The notes under the pieces are model-generated. The model was not told where the DNA came from, did no database searches, and saw only the letters and a list, made by a program, of their open reading frames with translations. From Acidisphaera sp. L21 (GTDB lineage: Bacteria; Pseudomonadota; Alphaproteobacteria; Acetobacterales; Acetobacteraceae), in the NCBI RefSeq assembly GCF_009765685.1, contig NZ_LMUY01000001.1:16861-80860 (forward strand): a stretch of 64,000 nt of DNA, written 5' to 3'. Below are positions 16,451 through 24,939 of this stretch, one piece after another; position 1 is the first letter of the stretch, and each line of letters begins with the position of its first letter. A program made the translations under genes and the position numbers.

Positions 16451-17787
16451 AAAGGCTGCTTCTGGCGGTCCTCGCGGTGATCGTCATCGCCGGGGCCGGC
16501 TTGGGCGTGTGGCTGGTCGCGATCCCCGGCCCCACGGCATTTGCCAAGGGCGCTACCGTTGCGCTCGCCGACTACAGAGCTGCCAACCCCACCGGCGTAC
16601 CAACCGAACTCGCAAGCGCCGATCTGGTGGCGCGCGGCGAATACCTCACCCATGCGGCAGATTGCTTCGCCTGCCATACGGCGAAGGGCGGCAAGGCCTA
16701 TGCTGGCGGGCTGGCCTTTAACCTGCCCGGCATGGGTACGCTCTATTCCACCAACATCACGCCGGACAGGGCGACCGGGATCGGCAACTACACCGACCAG
16801 CAATTCATCGACGCCGTGCGCCGCGGCGTGCGTGCCGACGGGCAGCATCTGTATCCCGCGATGTCGTACGCCGCCTACACCTACATGACGGACACCGACG
16901 CGCTGGCCATCAAGGCCTATCTGTTCAGCCTGCCCCCGGTCGCAGCCCCGGCGGTCGACAACAAGATGGCGTTCCCGTTCAATCAACGCTGGCTCATGGC
17001 GTTTTGGAACGCCGCCTACAACGCGAACGCGGTCTACCGCCCCAATCCGTCGCAAAGCCCCGAGTGGAACCGCGGCGCGTATCTGGCCGAGGCGTTGGGC
17101 CATTGCGGCGAGTGCCACACACCCCGCAATCCTGCCTTCGCCCTGGACAACCGGGATAAATTCGCCGGCACCATCACCGCCGGCTGGCGCGCCTATAACA
17201 TCACGCCAGACCCCACCTCCGGCCTAGGCGCCTGGAGCGACACCGACCTCGCCACCTACTTGTCCACCGGCCATGCCGAAGGCCATGGCGGCGCCGCCGG
17301 GCCAATGGGCGAGGCATCCGACAACAGCCTGTCCTACCTGACGCAACCCGACATCCACGCCCTGATGGTCTATCTGCGCAGCATCCCCGCCACCAGCGGC
17401 GGCCTGCCGCAAGTGACGCTCGCGCCCGCACCCGCCTCGTATCGGCAGGGCGTCACCCCAGATGCCAATCCCCGCGGCGCGGCCATCTTTGCCAGCGCCT
17501 GCGCCAGCTGCCACAGCTGGACGGGCGTCAGTTCACTCAGCAAATACGCCACCCTCACTGGCGATCGGGCAATTAACGACCCATCCGCGATGAACGTGGC
17601 GCAGGCGGTGATCCATGGCGTGCAACGCAAGATCGATGGCAAGGCGGTGTTCATGCCGTCCTTCGGCGCCGCCTATTCCAACGACGAAATCGCCGCCGTC
17701 GCCAACTACGTCACTGCACGTTTCGGGGCTGAAGGTGCGGCCTTGAAGGCAAGCGACGTCGCCAAGTTGAAGGACCAATCTGAGTAA
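16447..17787 (+). CDS. Triheme membrane-anchored cytochrome c subunit
   Basis: A 446-residue protein with an N-terminal signal or anchor helix (residues 3-24) and three C-x-x-C-H heme motifs: C73-F-A-C-H77, C220-G-E-C-H224 and C352-A-S-C-H356. This is the layout of the triheme subunit of membrane-bound alcohol and aldehyde dehydrogenases and of cytochrome partners of nicotinate dehydrogenase. Its 4-base overlap with the molybdopterin subunit gene makes it the electron outlet of that enzyme, passing electrons to ubiquinone or a terminal oxidase. Function in this complex is inferred from operon order. Confidence 0.92.
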   Translation: MKRLLLAVLAVIVIAGAGLGVWLVAIPGPTAFAKGATVALADYRAANPTGVPTELASADLVARGEYLTHAADCFACHTAKGGKAYAGGLAFNLPGMGTLYSTNITPDRATGIGNYTDQQFIDAVRRGVRADGQHLYPAMSYAAYTYMTDTDALAIKAYLFSLPPVAAPAVDNKMAFPFNQRWLMAFWNAAYNANAVYRPNPSQSPEWNRGAYLAEALGHCGECHTPRNPAFALDNRDKFAGTITAGWRAYNITPDPTSGLGAWSDTDLATYLSTGHAEGHGGAAGPMGEASDNSLSYLTQPDIHALMVYLRSIPATSGGLPQVTLAPAPASYRQGVTPDANPRGAAIFASACASCHSWTGVSSLSKYATLTGDRAINDPSAMNVAQAVIHGVQRKIDGKAVFMPSFGAAYSNDEIAAVANYVTARFGAEGAALKASDVAKLKDQSE

Positions 17788-17799
17788 CCAGCAGAAAGC

Positions 17800-17910
17800 C
17801 TTCTTTTCTAAAGAAAAGAAGCAAAAGACCTCTATCTCATGGGCAGGATGCTGTCCGTCAGAGATCCTTAAAGAGCAAAAGTTTTTGGGTTCTTTTTTGC
17901 AAAAAGAACC
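17800..17910. repeat. AT-rich spacer with two perfect hairpins
   Basis: The 236-base gap between the cytochrome and MFS genes is strikingly AT-rich. CTTCTTTTCT (17800-17809) pairs with AGAAAAGAAG (17812-17821) over 10 bases with a 2-base spacer, and GGTTCTTTTT (17888-17897) pairs with AAAAAGAACC (17901-17910) over 10 bases with a 3-base spacer. Neither is followed by a proper T-run on either strand, although both may still stop or stabilise transcripts. I recall similar CTTCTTTT/GGTTCTTTTT spacer elements recurring in Acetobacteraceae genomes, which would make this a dispersed intergenic repeat; copy number could not be checked here. Confidence 0.6.
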
Positions 17911-18023
17911 ACTTCTCTGGTCTAACCTCGATCCGAGAGACCTTTCAGATAATGGTTGCCAGACACTCAATTTGGCCGCAGCCTTATCGCATGAGACGCC
18001 AAACGGCGCGAAGTGGAGGAAGT

Positions 18024-19313
18024 ATGTCTCACGCGATCAACCCGGCGCTCGCGCCACCCTATGCCGTTGTCGCAGCCTCGCCGATGCGGGTGTTCTGGGC
18101 GACCTGGTTCGGCTGGATGCTGGATGGGTTTGACTCGTCGATGTACAGCTACATTCTAGTTGCGGCGCTCACCGACCTGCTGCCGCGCAGTGGCATCCCA
18201 GTCACCGCCGCCAATATCGGCTTCTACGGCGGGCTGCTTTTCTCCATCTTCATGCTGGGCTGGGCGTGTTCGATGGTGTGGGGCTGGGCGGCGGACGTGT
18301 TTGGCCGCGTTCGCATCATGTGCCTGACGGTGCTGGTCTACTCGATCTTCACCGGGCTGTGCGGCATGGCGACGGGGCTGGTGATGTTCGCGGTCTTCCG
18401 CTTCATCGCCGGGTTTGGCATTGGTGGAGAGTGGGCTGCAGGCACACCGCTGCTACATGAATCCGTGCCGGAGCACATGCGGGTTCGGCTAGCTGGCTGG
18501 CTGCACACGGCAACCCCGACCGGGCTGTTTCTCGCCGCCTTCGCCACGCTCATCTGCGCCAACACGATCGGCTGGCGCGGGATGTTCTTCCTGGGCATCC
18601 TCCCGGCCCTGCTGACGGTCTACCTCCGCCGCCGCATCCCCGAGCCGCTGCGGATCGCCCGCACTGCGTCCACGCCAAAATTCTCCGCGCTGTTCAAGGG
18701 CGTGCAGGCGCGGATTACCTGGTCTGCCGCGCTGATGATGTCCTGCATCATCTTCGGCCTGTGGTCGTCCAACTTCTGGGCACCCACCGTCGTCGCTACC
18801 AAACTGATCGCGGCCGGTGCCACGCCGGGTCATGCGCAGGCAATGGGCGCCGTGGCCGGGTTGATCACCAATGTCGGCACGCTGACGGGGTGCCTAGCGA
18901 TGCCATGGATTACCAAGTGGATGGGCGGCCGGCGGCCGGCGGCGGTGCTGTTCTTCCTCGGCTCCATCGTGTCGATCGTCATGTCATATTTCGTCGCCAT
19001 TCAGCAGCTGAACGACATGACGCTGTTCCTGTGGTTGCTGCCGATCCTGGGTTTCTTCACCAACGGGGTGTTCGCGCTTTACACGATCTGGCTACCGGAA
19101 ATGTTCCCGATGGCGTTGCGCGGCGCTGGCTCTGGCTTCTCGTTCAGCTTCGGCCGCATCCTGGGCGCCGCTGGACCGACGCTGGTGGGGGCGGTGGCCG
19201 CAGTCGCCGGGGGCTATCCCACTGCGATCTCCATCCTGTCGGTCGTCTACGTCCTAGGCCTCGGCTTCATCCTGTTGGCGCCGGAAACCGGGCACCAGGC
19301 GCTACAGGAATAG
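18024..19313 (+). CDS. MFS transporter (sugar/metabolite:H+ symporter type)
   Basis: A 429-residue inner-membrane carrier with about 12 hydrophobic helices. The start at 18024 follows GGAGGA (18015-18020) by 3 bases; the in-frame start at 17952 has no such site. The loop between helices 2 and 3 (W-G-W-A-A-D-V-F-G-R-V-R) and G-F-G-I-G-G-E-W-A-A-G in helix 5 fit the aromatic acid/metabolite proton symporter groups. It could import the substrate or export the product of the upstream hydroxylase; the hairpin spacer between them leaves co-transcription uncertain. Its stop overlaps the convergent binding-protein gene by 12 bases. Confidence 0.9.
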   Translation: MSHAINPALAPPYAVVAASPMRVFWATWFGWMLDGFDSSMYSYILVAALTDLLPRSGIPVTAANIGFYGGLLFSIFMLGWACSMVWGWAADVFGRVRIMCLTVLVYSIFTGLCGMATGLVMFAVFRFIAGFGIGGEWAAGTPLLHESVPEHMRVRLAGWLHTATPTGLFLAAFATLICANTIGWRGMFFLGILPALLTVYLRRRIPEPLRIARTASTPKFSALFKGVQARITWSAALMMSCIIFGLWSSNFWAPTVVATKLIAAGATPGHAQAMGAVAGLITNVGTLTGCLAMPWITKWMGGRRPAAVLFFLGSIVSIVMSYFVAIQQLNDMTLFLWLLPILGFFTNGVFALYTIWLPEMFPMALRGAGSGFSFSFGRILGAAGPTLVGAVAAVAGGYPTAISILSVVYVLGLGFILLAPETGHQALQE

Positions 19314-20351
19314 TTCGTTGAATATGCGGGTCCACTCCGCCTCGTGCTGCGCATACAGCATGGGGGAGATGATAGTGCTTTTGAAATGGCCACCCCCCGG
19401 CGTCAGATCGGGATCCTTCGGTGTCACATTCGGATGGATGGGCAGGTAGTTCGCATCGCGCAGAACCCCCTGCCCGTCTGGTGACAGAATGAACTCGATC
19501 AGCAGCTTCGCCGCGTTTGGATGCTTGGCCGCCTTCAGCAGCGCCACCAGGCTGAAGGAGGACACCACCGGCTCCATCTTCAGCCAGCGGATCGGCGCGC
19601 CTTCCGCCTGGCTGATCGCGGCCTGATAATTGTAGATCGACAGCACCACCGGGTATTGCCCGGCGATGTTTTGGTCCAGCACCACGCGCTGCACCGCCGC
19701 CACGTTGGCGATCTTCTGCTTGGCCAACGCCTGCAGGTAGCGCATTCCTGCCTCCTGCCCGCGGCTCAGCAGGATGTTGCCGACCAAGCCGATCGGCCCG
19801 GTAGAACTTTGATTGTTCGTCCAAGCCATGTGCGACGCCCATCGCGGGTTCAGCAGATCGTCGTAGGTGACGGGGATATCGGCGGGTTTCACCAGATCGG
19901 TATTCACGCTGGCGGTCGCGACCTGAAGGTTCGCGGCCGTCCATAGCCCCGATGCATCCTTCAACTCCGCCGGATACGCGGCCGCGGCCTGCGGGATATA
20001 GGGCGCGATCATCCCCGCCGCCTGCACCGGCACATATACGGTGCCGCTATCGATGACGTCGGCACGCACATCCCCGGCGCGGTTCTCGTTCAACAGGCGC
20101 GTCGTGCCCTCGACCGGGGGCGCCGGCACGGCGCGCAACTTGATCTTCGGATATGTCCGCTCGAACGCCGCGACCATCGGCCGGACCGCGAGGCTGGCAA
20201 TATAGGTGGTGTACCACACCACCTCGCCCTCACGCTCCGCCGCCGCAACCAGCCCAGGCTCCACCGCCGCACGAGCTGGCAGGGCCAGAGCCGCACTGGC
20301 GGCACCCGCAACGAACGTCCGGCGATCGATGCCCGCTCTACGATGTGTCAT
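19302..20351 (-). CDS. Family 1 (AfuA/FbpA-type) ABC substrate-binding protein
   Basis: A 349-residue exported binding protein. The ATG at 20351 is chosen because a twin-arginine-like signal (D-R-R-T-F-V-A-G-A-A) begins there and ends in A-R-A; the start at 20387 lies within the IclR gene. The mature protein begins with G-E-V-V-W-Y-T-T-Y, as in iron(III)-, thiamine- or phosphonate-type type 2 binding proteins. No permease or ATPase of that class is in the window. It follows the IclR gene at the end of the Dpp-type operon, so it may serve that importer or a distant one. Confidence 0.87.
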   Translation of the reverse strand: MTHRRAGIDRRTFVAGAASAALALPARAAVEPGLVAAAEREGEVVWYTTYIASLAVRPMVAAFERTYPKIKLRAVPAPPVEGTTRLLNENRAGDVRADVIDSGTVYVPVQAAGMIAPYIPQAAAAYPAELKDASGLWTAANLQVATASVNTDLVKPADIPVTYDDLLNPRWASHMAWTNNQSSTGPIGLVGNILLSRGQEAGMRYLQALAKQKIANVAAVQRVVLDQNIAGQYPVVLSIYNYQAAISQAEGAPIRWLKMEPVVSSFSLVALLKAAKHPNAAKLLIEFILSPDGQGVLRDANYLPIHPNVTPKDPDLTPGGGHFKSTIISPMLYAQHEAEWTRIFNELFL

Positions 20352-20361
20352 GTGAAATCCC

Positions 20362-21138
20362 TCAACCATTGGCCGCAAGATGGGCAATATCGGCTGCGGC
20401 CCGCTGCAACCGAGGCAGCAGCGTCGCGATCATCTCCGCCTCCGACACTAGGGCGGACGGGACGCTGGACGCGATGCCCATCCGCGTGCCGGAGGAACCC
20501 GGCGGCACCGACACCGCGATAGAGCTTTGCCCGACCACCAGCTCCTCCACGATCGTGGCGAAGCCCTGTTTGCGGATGCTGGCCAGCTTGGCCCGCAACG
20601 CCTTCTTGTCAGTGACGGTATGCGGCGTGTAGCCCTCCAGCACTGCCTGCGACAGATAGCGATCCAGCTCGCGTGGGTGGGCCTCCGCCAGTAGGATCTG
20701 GCCGATCGCGGTGGCATGCGCCGGGCGACGCAGTCCCGGCCCGGTGCCAACCGGCAGCTTGTTATTCGGGCTCGCCAGCCGGGTGACGTAGATGACGTCC
20801 GACTCGATCAGCACCCCCGCAGAGGCCGATTCGCGCGCCTCTTGCGTGTATTGCAGCAGCACGTCTCGCACGATCTCCAACTCCGACATTCCCGCGAGAA
20901 AGGTTTGTCCGAATGCGAGCACCGCGGGCGTGAGGCGAAAATGCTTGCCATCGGTCCGCGCCAAACTCATCTCGCACAATGTCAGCAATAGCCGCCTGGC
21001 CGCGGCACGGCTGAGTCCGGTGCGGCCCGCGACCTCGCTAATGGTTTGCCGCGGGTGCTCCCGCGTGAAGCTGCGAATGACCTCGATCCCGTGCCGGAAG
21101 GACGCAACCGTCTCTCCCCGCTGCGAGGTAGCGCTCAT
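20362..21138 (-). CDS. IclR-family transcriptional regulator, PcaR-like
   Basis: A 258-residue IclR regulator. The winged helix-turn-helix is at about residues 30-70 (Q-T-I-S-E-V-A-G-R-T-G-L-S-R-A-A-A-R-R-L), followed by the IclR effector domain with G-P-G-L-R-R-P-A-H-A-T-A-I-G-Q-I. The A-A-A-R-R-L recognition helix resembles that of the PcaR/PcaU/PobR branch. It begins 3 bases after the stop of the upstream ATPase gene, so it is embedded in the operon it probably controls. Two GTTCGC/GCGAAC dyads upstream of the first gene of that operon (26569-26615) are the likely binding sites, which would give feedback on its own synthesis. Confidence 0.93.
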   Translation of the reverse strand: MSATSQRGETVASFRHGIEVIRSFTREHPRQTISEVAGRTGLSRAAARRLLLTLCEMSLARTDGKHFRLTPAVLAFGQTFLAGMSELEIVRDVLLQYTQEARESASAGVLIESDVIYVTRLASPNNKLPVGTGPGLRRPAHATAIGQILLAEAHPRELDRYLSQAVLEGYTPHTVTDKKALRAKLASIRKQGFATIVEELVVGQSSIAVSVPPGSSGTRMGIASSVPSALVSEAEMIATLLPRLQRAAADIAHLAANG

Positions 21139-21141
21139 ACC

Positions 21142-22125
21142 TCAGGCAGCCTGGCTGGCAGCGGCGGAATACAAATGACACGCCACCGCATGACCAGGGG
21201 TAATCTCCCGCATCGCCGGGACGTCGACCCGGCAGGGCGCGAAGGCGTGCGGGCAGCGCGTGTGAAAGATGCAACCAGCCGGCGGGGACAGCAAACTCGG
21301 CATCTCCCCGGCTGCAGCCGCCTCGGCCCGGCGCCCCGGCGTCATCCGCGGCACCGCGGCCAGCAGCGCCTGGGTGTAGGGGTGCGCAGGGGCGCGATAC
21401 AGTTCCCGCCGCTCCGCCTGCTCTACGATCGCGCCGGCATACATCACCGCGACGTGGGTCGAAATCGTGCGCACCACGGCCAGGTCATGCGCGATGAACA
21501 GATAGCTGAGCCCCATTTGTTGTTGCAGATCCAACAGCAGATTGACCACCTGCGCCTGGATCGAAACGTCGAGCGCCGAAACTGGCTCGTCGCACACGAT
21601 GAAATCCGGCCGCAATGCCAGCGCCCTTGCGATGCCAATGCGCTGCCGCTGACCACCGGAAAACTCGTGCGGGTAGCGGCTGGCGTAGCCGCGTGGCAGC
21701 CCTACCGTCTCCAGCAACTCATGTACTCGATCGGTCCGATCCTGCCGCGACATGCCGCCGGCCACGTCCAACGGCTCTGCAATTGCGTCGGCGATCCGCA
21801 TGCGCGGGTTCAGCGAGCCATGCGGATCCTGAAACACGAATTGCAGCCGATGCCGCACCGCCTGGATCGCGCGCGTGCCATTCGCGCCGGCAATCTCATG
21901 CCCGAACAATTTCACGCTGCCACTGCTGGCATTCGTCAGCCCGACCAATATCCGCCCGGTGGTTGACTTGCCTGACCCAGACTCACCCACCAGCCCCAGC
22001 GTCATCCCCGCATGCAGATCGAAGCTGACGCGATTGACAGCCCGCAGCATCACCGGCTTGTGCCGCCCCTTGGCTACCGGAAATTCCTTGGTCAGTTCCC
22101 GCACCTGGACGATCGGTTCGCTCAT
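21142..22125 (-). CDS. dppF: Oligopeptide/dipeptide ABC transporter ATPase, DppF/OppF type
   Basis: A 327-residue ATPase from the ATG at 22125, which overlaps the DppD-type stop (ATGA). Walker A is [10 protein letters not shown], the signature is S-G-G-Q-R-Q-R-I-G-I-A-R, and Walker B reads F-I-V-C-D-E-P-V-S-A-L-D. The C-terminal oligopeptide-transporter extension with cysteine pair (C-I-F-H-T-R-C-P) is present. It forms a heterodimer with the DppD-type ATPase to drive import of a peptide, opine or related ligand. Confidence 0.92.
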   Translation of the reverse strand: MSEPIVQVRELTKEFPVAKGRHKPVMLRAVNRVSFDLHAGMTLGLVGESGSGKSTTGRILVGLTNASSGSVKLFGHEIAGANGTRAIQAVRHRLQFVFQDPHGSLNPRMRIADAIAEPLDVAGGMSRQDRTDRVHELLETVGLPRGYASRYPHEFSGGQRQRIGIARALALRPDFIVCDEPVSALDVSIQAQVVNLLLDLQQQMGLSYLFIAHDLAVVRTISTHVAVMYAGAIVEQAERRELYRAPAHPYTQALLAAVPRMTPGRRAEAAAAGEMPSLLSPPAGCIFHTRCPHAFAPCRVDVPAMREITPGHAVACHLYSAAASQAA

Positions 22126-23114
22126 GCCGCAAAGCCCAATGCGGCTAGGCGCGGCGGACAGCGCGCCAGATGGCCGGGCTCGGCCGAGCCCATCGCCGGC
22201 GGCAGGTTGCGGCAGCTTTCCAGCGCCACGTCGCACCGCGGGCTGTAGCGGCAACCCGGCACGATGGACGCCGGGTCGGGAATACTGCCGGCGATGGTGG
22301 GAAGGCGGTCGGTATCCAGTTCCAACCGCGGTGCAGCAGCTAGCAGACCAATCGTGTAGGGGTGCACCGGCCGCTCGAACAACGCACGCACCGGGGCGGT
22401 TTCCACCGTGCGCCCGGCATACATCACCATCACCCGGTGTGCGAACTCGGCAATCACCCCCAGATCATGCGAGATCAGCAGAACCGACATCCCCAATTCG
22501 TCCTGCAAATCCCGCAGCAACTCCAGGATCTGCGCCTGGATCGTCACGTCCAGCGCGGTCGTCGGCTCGTCCGCGATCAACAATTTCGGGCGGCAGGCGA
22601 TGGCCATCGCGATCACCACCCGCTGCCGCATGCCGCCGGACAGGCGATGCGGATACTCGTCCAGCCGGCGCGCCGCATCGGGGATACGCACCATATCCAA
22701 CAGGCGCTGCGCCTGCTGCCGGGCCGCAGCGGCACTTAGCGACTGGTGCAGGATCAGCGTTTCCGTGATTTGGTCAGCAATCGTCAGCACGGGGTTCAAC
22801 GTCGACATCGGATCCTGGAAGACCATCGCGATCTCCCCACCGCGCAGTTTACGCAACGCCCGCGTCGGCAACCGCAAGATATCCTGGCCGCGATAGGCGA
22901 TGACGCCGCTGGGGATCCGCGCGGTACGCCGTGCATGCAGGCCCAGGATCGACAGAGCCGTCACGCTCTTGCCGCTACCGGATTCACCAACTAGACCCAG
23001 GCATTCCCGCTCGCCCACCTGGAAGCTCACATTCTCCACCGCGCTCGTCCACCCGGCGTCGCCACGAAACTGGACGGTCAGGTTCTGCACATCGAGCAAC
23101 ATTTCGCCGGCCAT
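22122..23114 (-). CDS. dppD: Oligopeptide/dipeptide ABC transporter ATPase, DppD/OppD type
   Basis: A 330-residue ATPase with Walker [11 protein letters not shown], signature [12 protein letters not shown] and Walker [13 protein letters not shown], the last typical of OppD/DppD. The C-terminal extension has C-R-Y-S-P-R-C. The ATG at 23114 abuts the stop of the upstream permease gene (no gap); ATG 23102 is a possible shorter start. It is the partner of the DppF-type ATPase. Confidence 0.92.
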   Translation of the reverse strand: MAGEMLLDVQNLTVQFRGDAGWTSAVENVSFQVGERECLGLVGESGSGKSVTALSILGLHARRTARIPSGVIAYRGQDILRLPTRALRKLRGGEIAMVFQDPMSTLNPVLTIADQITETLILHQSLSAAAARQQAQRLLDMVRIPDAARRLDEYPHRLSGGMRQRVVIAMAIACRPKLLIADEPTTALDVTIQAQILELLRDLQDELGMSVLLISHDLGVIAEFAHRVMVMYAGRTVETAPVRALFERPVHPYTIGLLAAAPRLELDTDRLPTIAGSIPDPASIVPGCRYSPRCDVALESCRNLPPAMGSAEPGHLARCPPRLAALGFAA

Positions 23115-23999
23115 TCAGCCCTCGACCTTCAACCGTGGATCCAGCACGTCGCGCAGACCGTCGCCTAACAGATTCATCCCCAAGGTCGCGATGCTGATCG
23201 CAAGGCCGGGGAAGAGCATGATCCACCACGCCTCCACCGCGTAGTCCCGCCCCTCCGACACGATATTGCCCCAACTCGGCGCAGGTGGCGGCGTGCCGAT
23301 GCCCAGGAAGCTCAGCGCCGCATCTGCCAATATGGCGTAGGCGAAGACGAAGCTGAGCTGTACCAGCAGCGGCCCCATGCAATTGGGTAGGATGTGCTTC
23401 CAAATGATCCGCAGATTACCCGCACCCGAGACCCGCGCCGCCTCGACATACTCCAACTCCCGTATCACCAACGCGGAGGCGCGAACCAAGCGGGCCGTAC
23501 GGGGCAAATAGGCGACGGCCAGTGCAATGATGACACTGGACGGGCTCGGCCCGAGTGCCGCGCCCAACCCGATCGCCAGCAAGATCGCGGGAAACGCCAT
23601 CAGCGCATCCATCACCCGCATCAGCAGCGGGTCCAGCCGCCGAAACTGCGCACCCACCACGCCCACCGCCGCACCGCCAGCACCCGACAGCAGCGCCACC
23701 GACAGTCCGATCCACAACGACAGCTTGGCGCCGTATAGCACCCGGGTGAACACATCCCGCCCGAACGCATCCGTGCCGAACGGAAACGCGGCGGAGGGCG
23801 GCCGCAAGCGAAACCGCACCTGCATCGCCGTGGGATCGATATGCGTCAACAGCGGTGCCGCCATCGCCGCTGCTGTCAGCAACACCATCACCGTGGCGCC
23901 GAACAGGAATGACCGGTGCGCCACCAGCTTGCGCAGCGTCCGGAACCGCCGGCGCGGCCGGGCAAACTCGCGGATCGGCAGGGCGGCCACGTCACTCAT
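23115..23999 (-). CDS. dppC: Peptide ABC transporter permease, DppC type
   Basis: A 294-residue inner-membrane permease with about six helices. The start at 23999 overlaps the DppB-type stop by 8 bases. An N-terminal basic segment precedes the first helix, as is usual for DppC, and the sequence has [12 protein letters not shown], the family hallmark, and the EAA loop [20 protein letters not shown]. The C-terminal [12 protein letters not shown] is standard. It pairs with the DppB-type protein to form the membrane pore. Confidence 0.92.
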   Translation of the reverse strand: MSDVAALPIREFARPRRRFRTLRKLVAHRSFLFGATVMVLLTAAAMAAPLLTHIDPTAMQVRFRLRPPSAAFPFGTDAFGRDVFTRVLYGAKLSLWIGLSVALLSGAGGAAVGVVGAQFRRLDPLLMRVMDALMAFPAILLAIGLGAALGPSPSSVIIALAVAYLPRTARLVRASALVIRELEYVEAARVSGAGNLRIIWKHILPNCMGPLLVQLSFVFAYAILADAALSFLGIGTPPPAPSWGNIVSEGRDYAVEAWWIMLFPGLAISIATLGMNLLGDGLRDVLDPRLKVEG

Positions 24000-24939
24000 T
24001 GCGCACCCTTGGGTCGACCATGGTGTACAGCACATCGACCAACAGGTTCAGCACCACGAAGGTAATCCCGAACAGCAGCATGACGCCTTGCACCAGTGGA
24101 TAGTCGCGCGCGAGAATCCCCTGTACCACCAGCCGACCGATACCCGGCAGGGCGAACACCTGCTCGATAATCACCGAGCCGCCGATCAGCAGGCTCAGGA
24201 TGATGCCTGTTACCGTCACCACCGGGATCAGCGTGTTGCGAAACCCGTGCTTCAGGATGGTGCGCCATTCGCTGACGCCCTTCGCCCGGGCGGTGCGGAT
24301 GAAATCCTGGTCCAGCACGTCCAACATCGCCGACCTGGTCATCCGCGCCAGAAATCCGATTTGGAACAGCGCCAGCACCGAAGCCGGCTGGATCAGCGCC
24401 GCCAGCCATTGGCCCACCCCCTGGTCCATCGGCACATAGCCGGAGGACGGCAGCCAGCCAAGCGTTACGCTGAACAGGATGACCGACAGGATGGCAATCC
24501 AGAAACTGGGCACCGACACACCCAACAGCGCCAGCATCATCACGCCCTGGTCGATCCAAGTCCCCCGGAAATACGCCGCCAACACCCCGAACGCGACGCC
24601 GAACGGCACGGTAATCGCCAGCGCCACCGCCGACAGCGAAGCCGTGACAGGCAGCCGCTCCATCACCGCCGACAGCACCGTCTGGTCCAATACCAGTGAG
24701 GTGCCGAGGTCGCCATGCGCCAACCGCACGAACCACAGGACAAGTTGCGTCACCACCGGCTTGTCCAAGCCCAATTGCACGCGGATGCGATCCACCGCCT
24801 CTACCGAGGCATCCGACCCGGCGATGACAGCCGCCGGGTCGCCGGGCAACAGATGCATCAGCATGAACGTCAGCACCGCGACGATCAGGATGATCGGGAT
24901 CGCACGCACCAGGCGCCGCAGCAAGGGATGCAAAGTCAT
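23992..24939 (-). CDS. dppB: Peptide ABC transporter permease, DppB type
   Basis: A 315-residue permease. The ATG at 24939 is preferred because it overlaps the binding-protein stop as TGATG; longer starts would run into that gene. Hallmarks are H-L-L-P-G-D-P-A-A near the N-terminus, G-D-L-G-T-S in the first periplasmic loop, the EAA-like loop [15 protein letters not shown] and the C-terminal Y-T-M-V-D-P-R-V-R. It works with the DppC-type permease. Confidence 0.92.
   Translation of the reverse strand: MTLHPLLRRLVRAIPIILIVAVLTFMLMHLLPGDPAAVIAGSDASVEAVDRIRVQLGLDKPVVTQLVLWFVRLAHGDLGTSLVLDQTVLSAVMERLPVTASLSAVALAITVPFGVAFGVLAAYFRGTWIDQGVMMLALLGVSVPSFWIAILSVILFSVTLGWLPSSGYVPMDQGVGQWLAALIQPASVLALFQIGFLARMTRSAMLDVLDQDFIRTARAKGVSEWRTILKHGFRNTLIPVVTVTGIILSLLIGGSVIIEQVFALPGIGRLVVQGILARDYPLVQGVMLLFGITFVVLNLLVDVLYTMVDPRVRNE

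Noticed and set aside
23527..24699. 390-residue plus-strand open frame antisense to the dppC/dppB permeases
   Set aside because: Low-complexity Arg/His/Asn-rich translation across two well-supported genes on the other strand.
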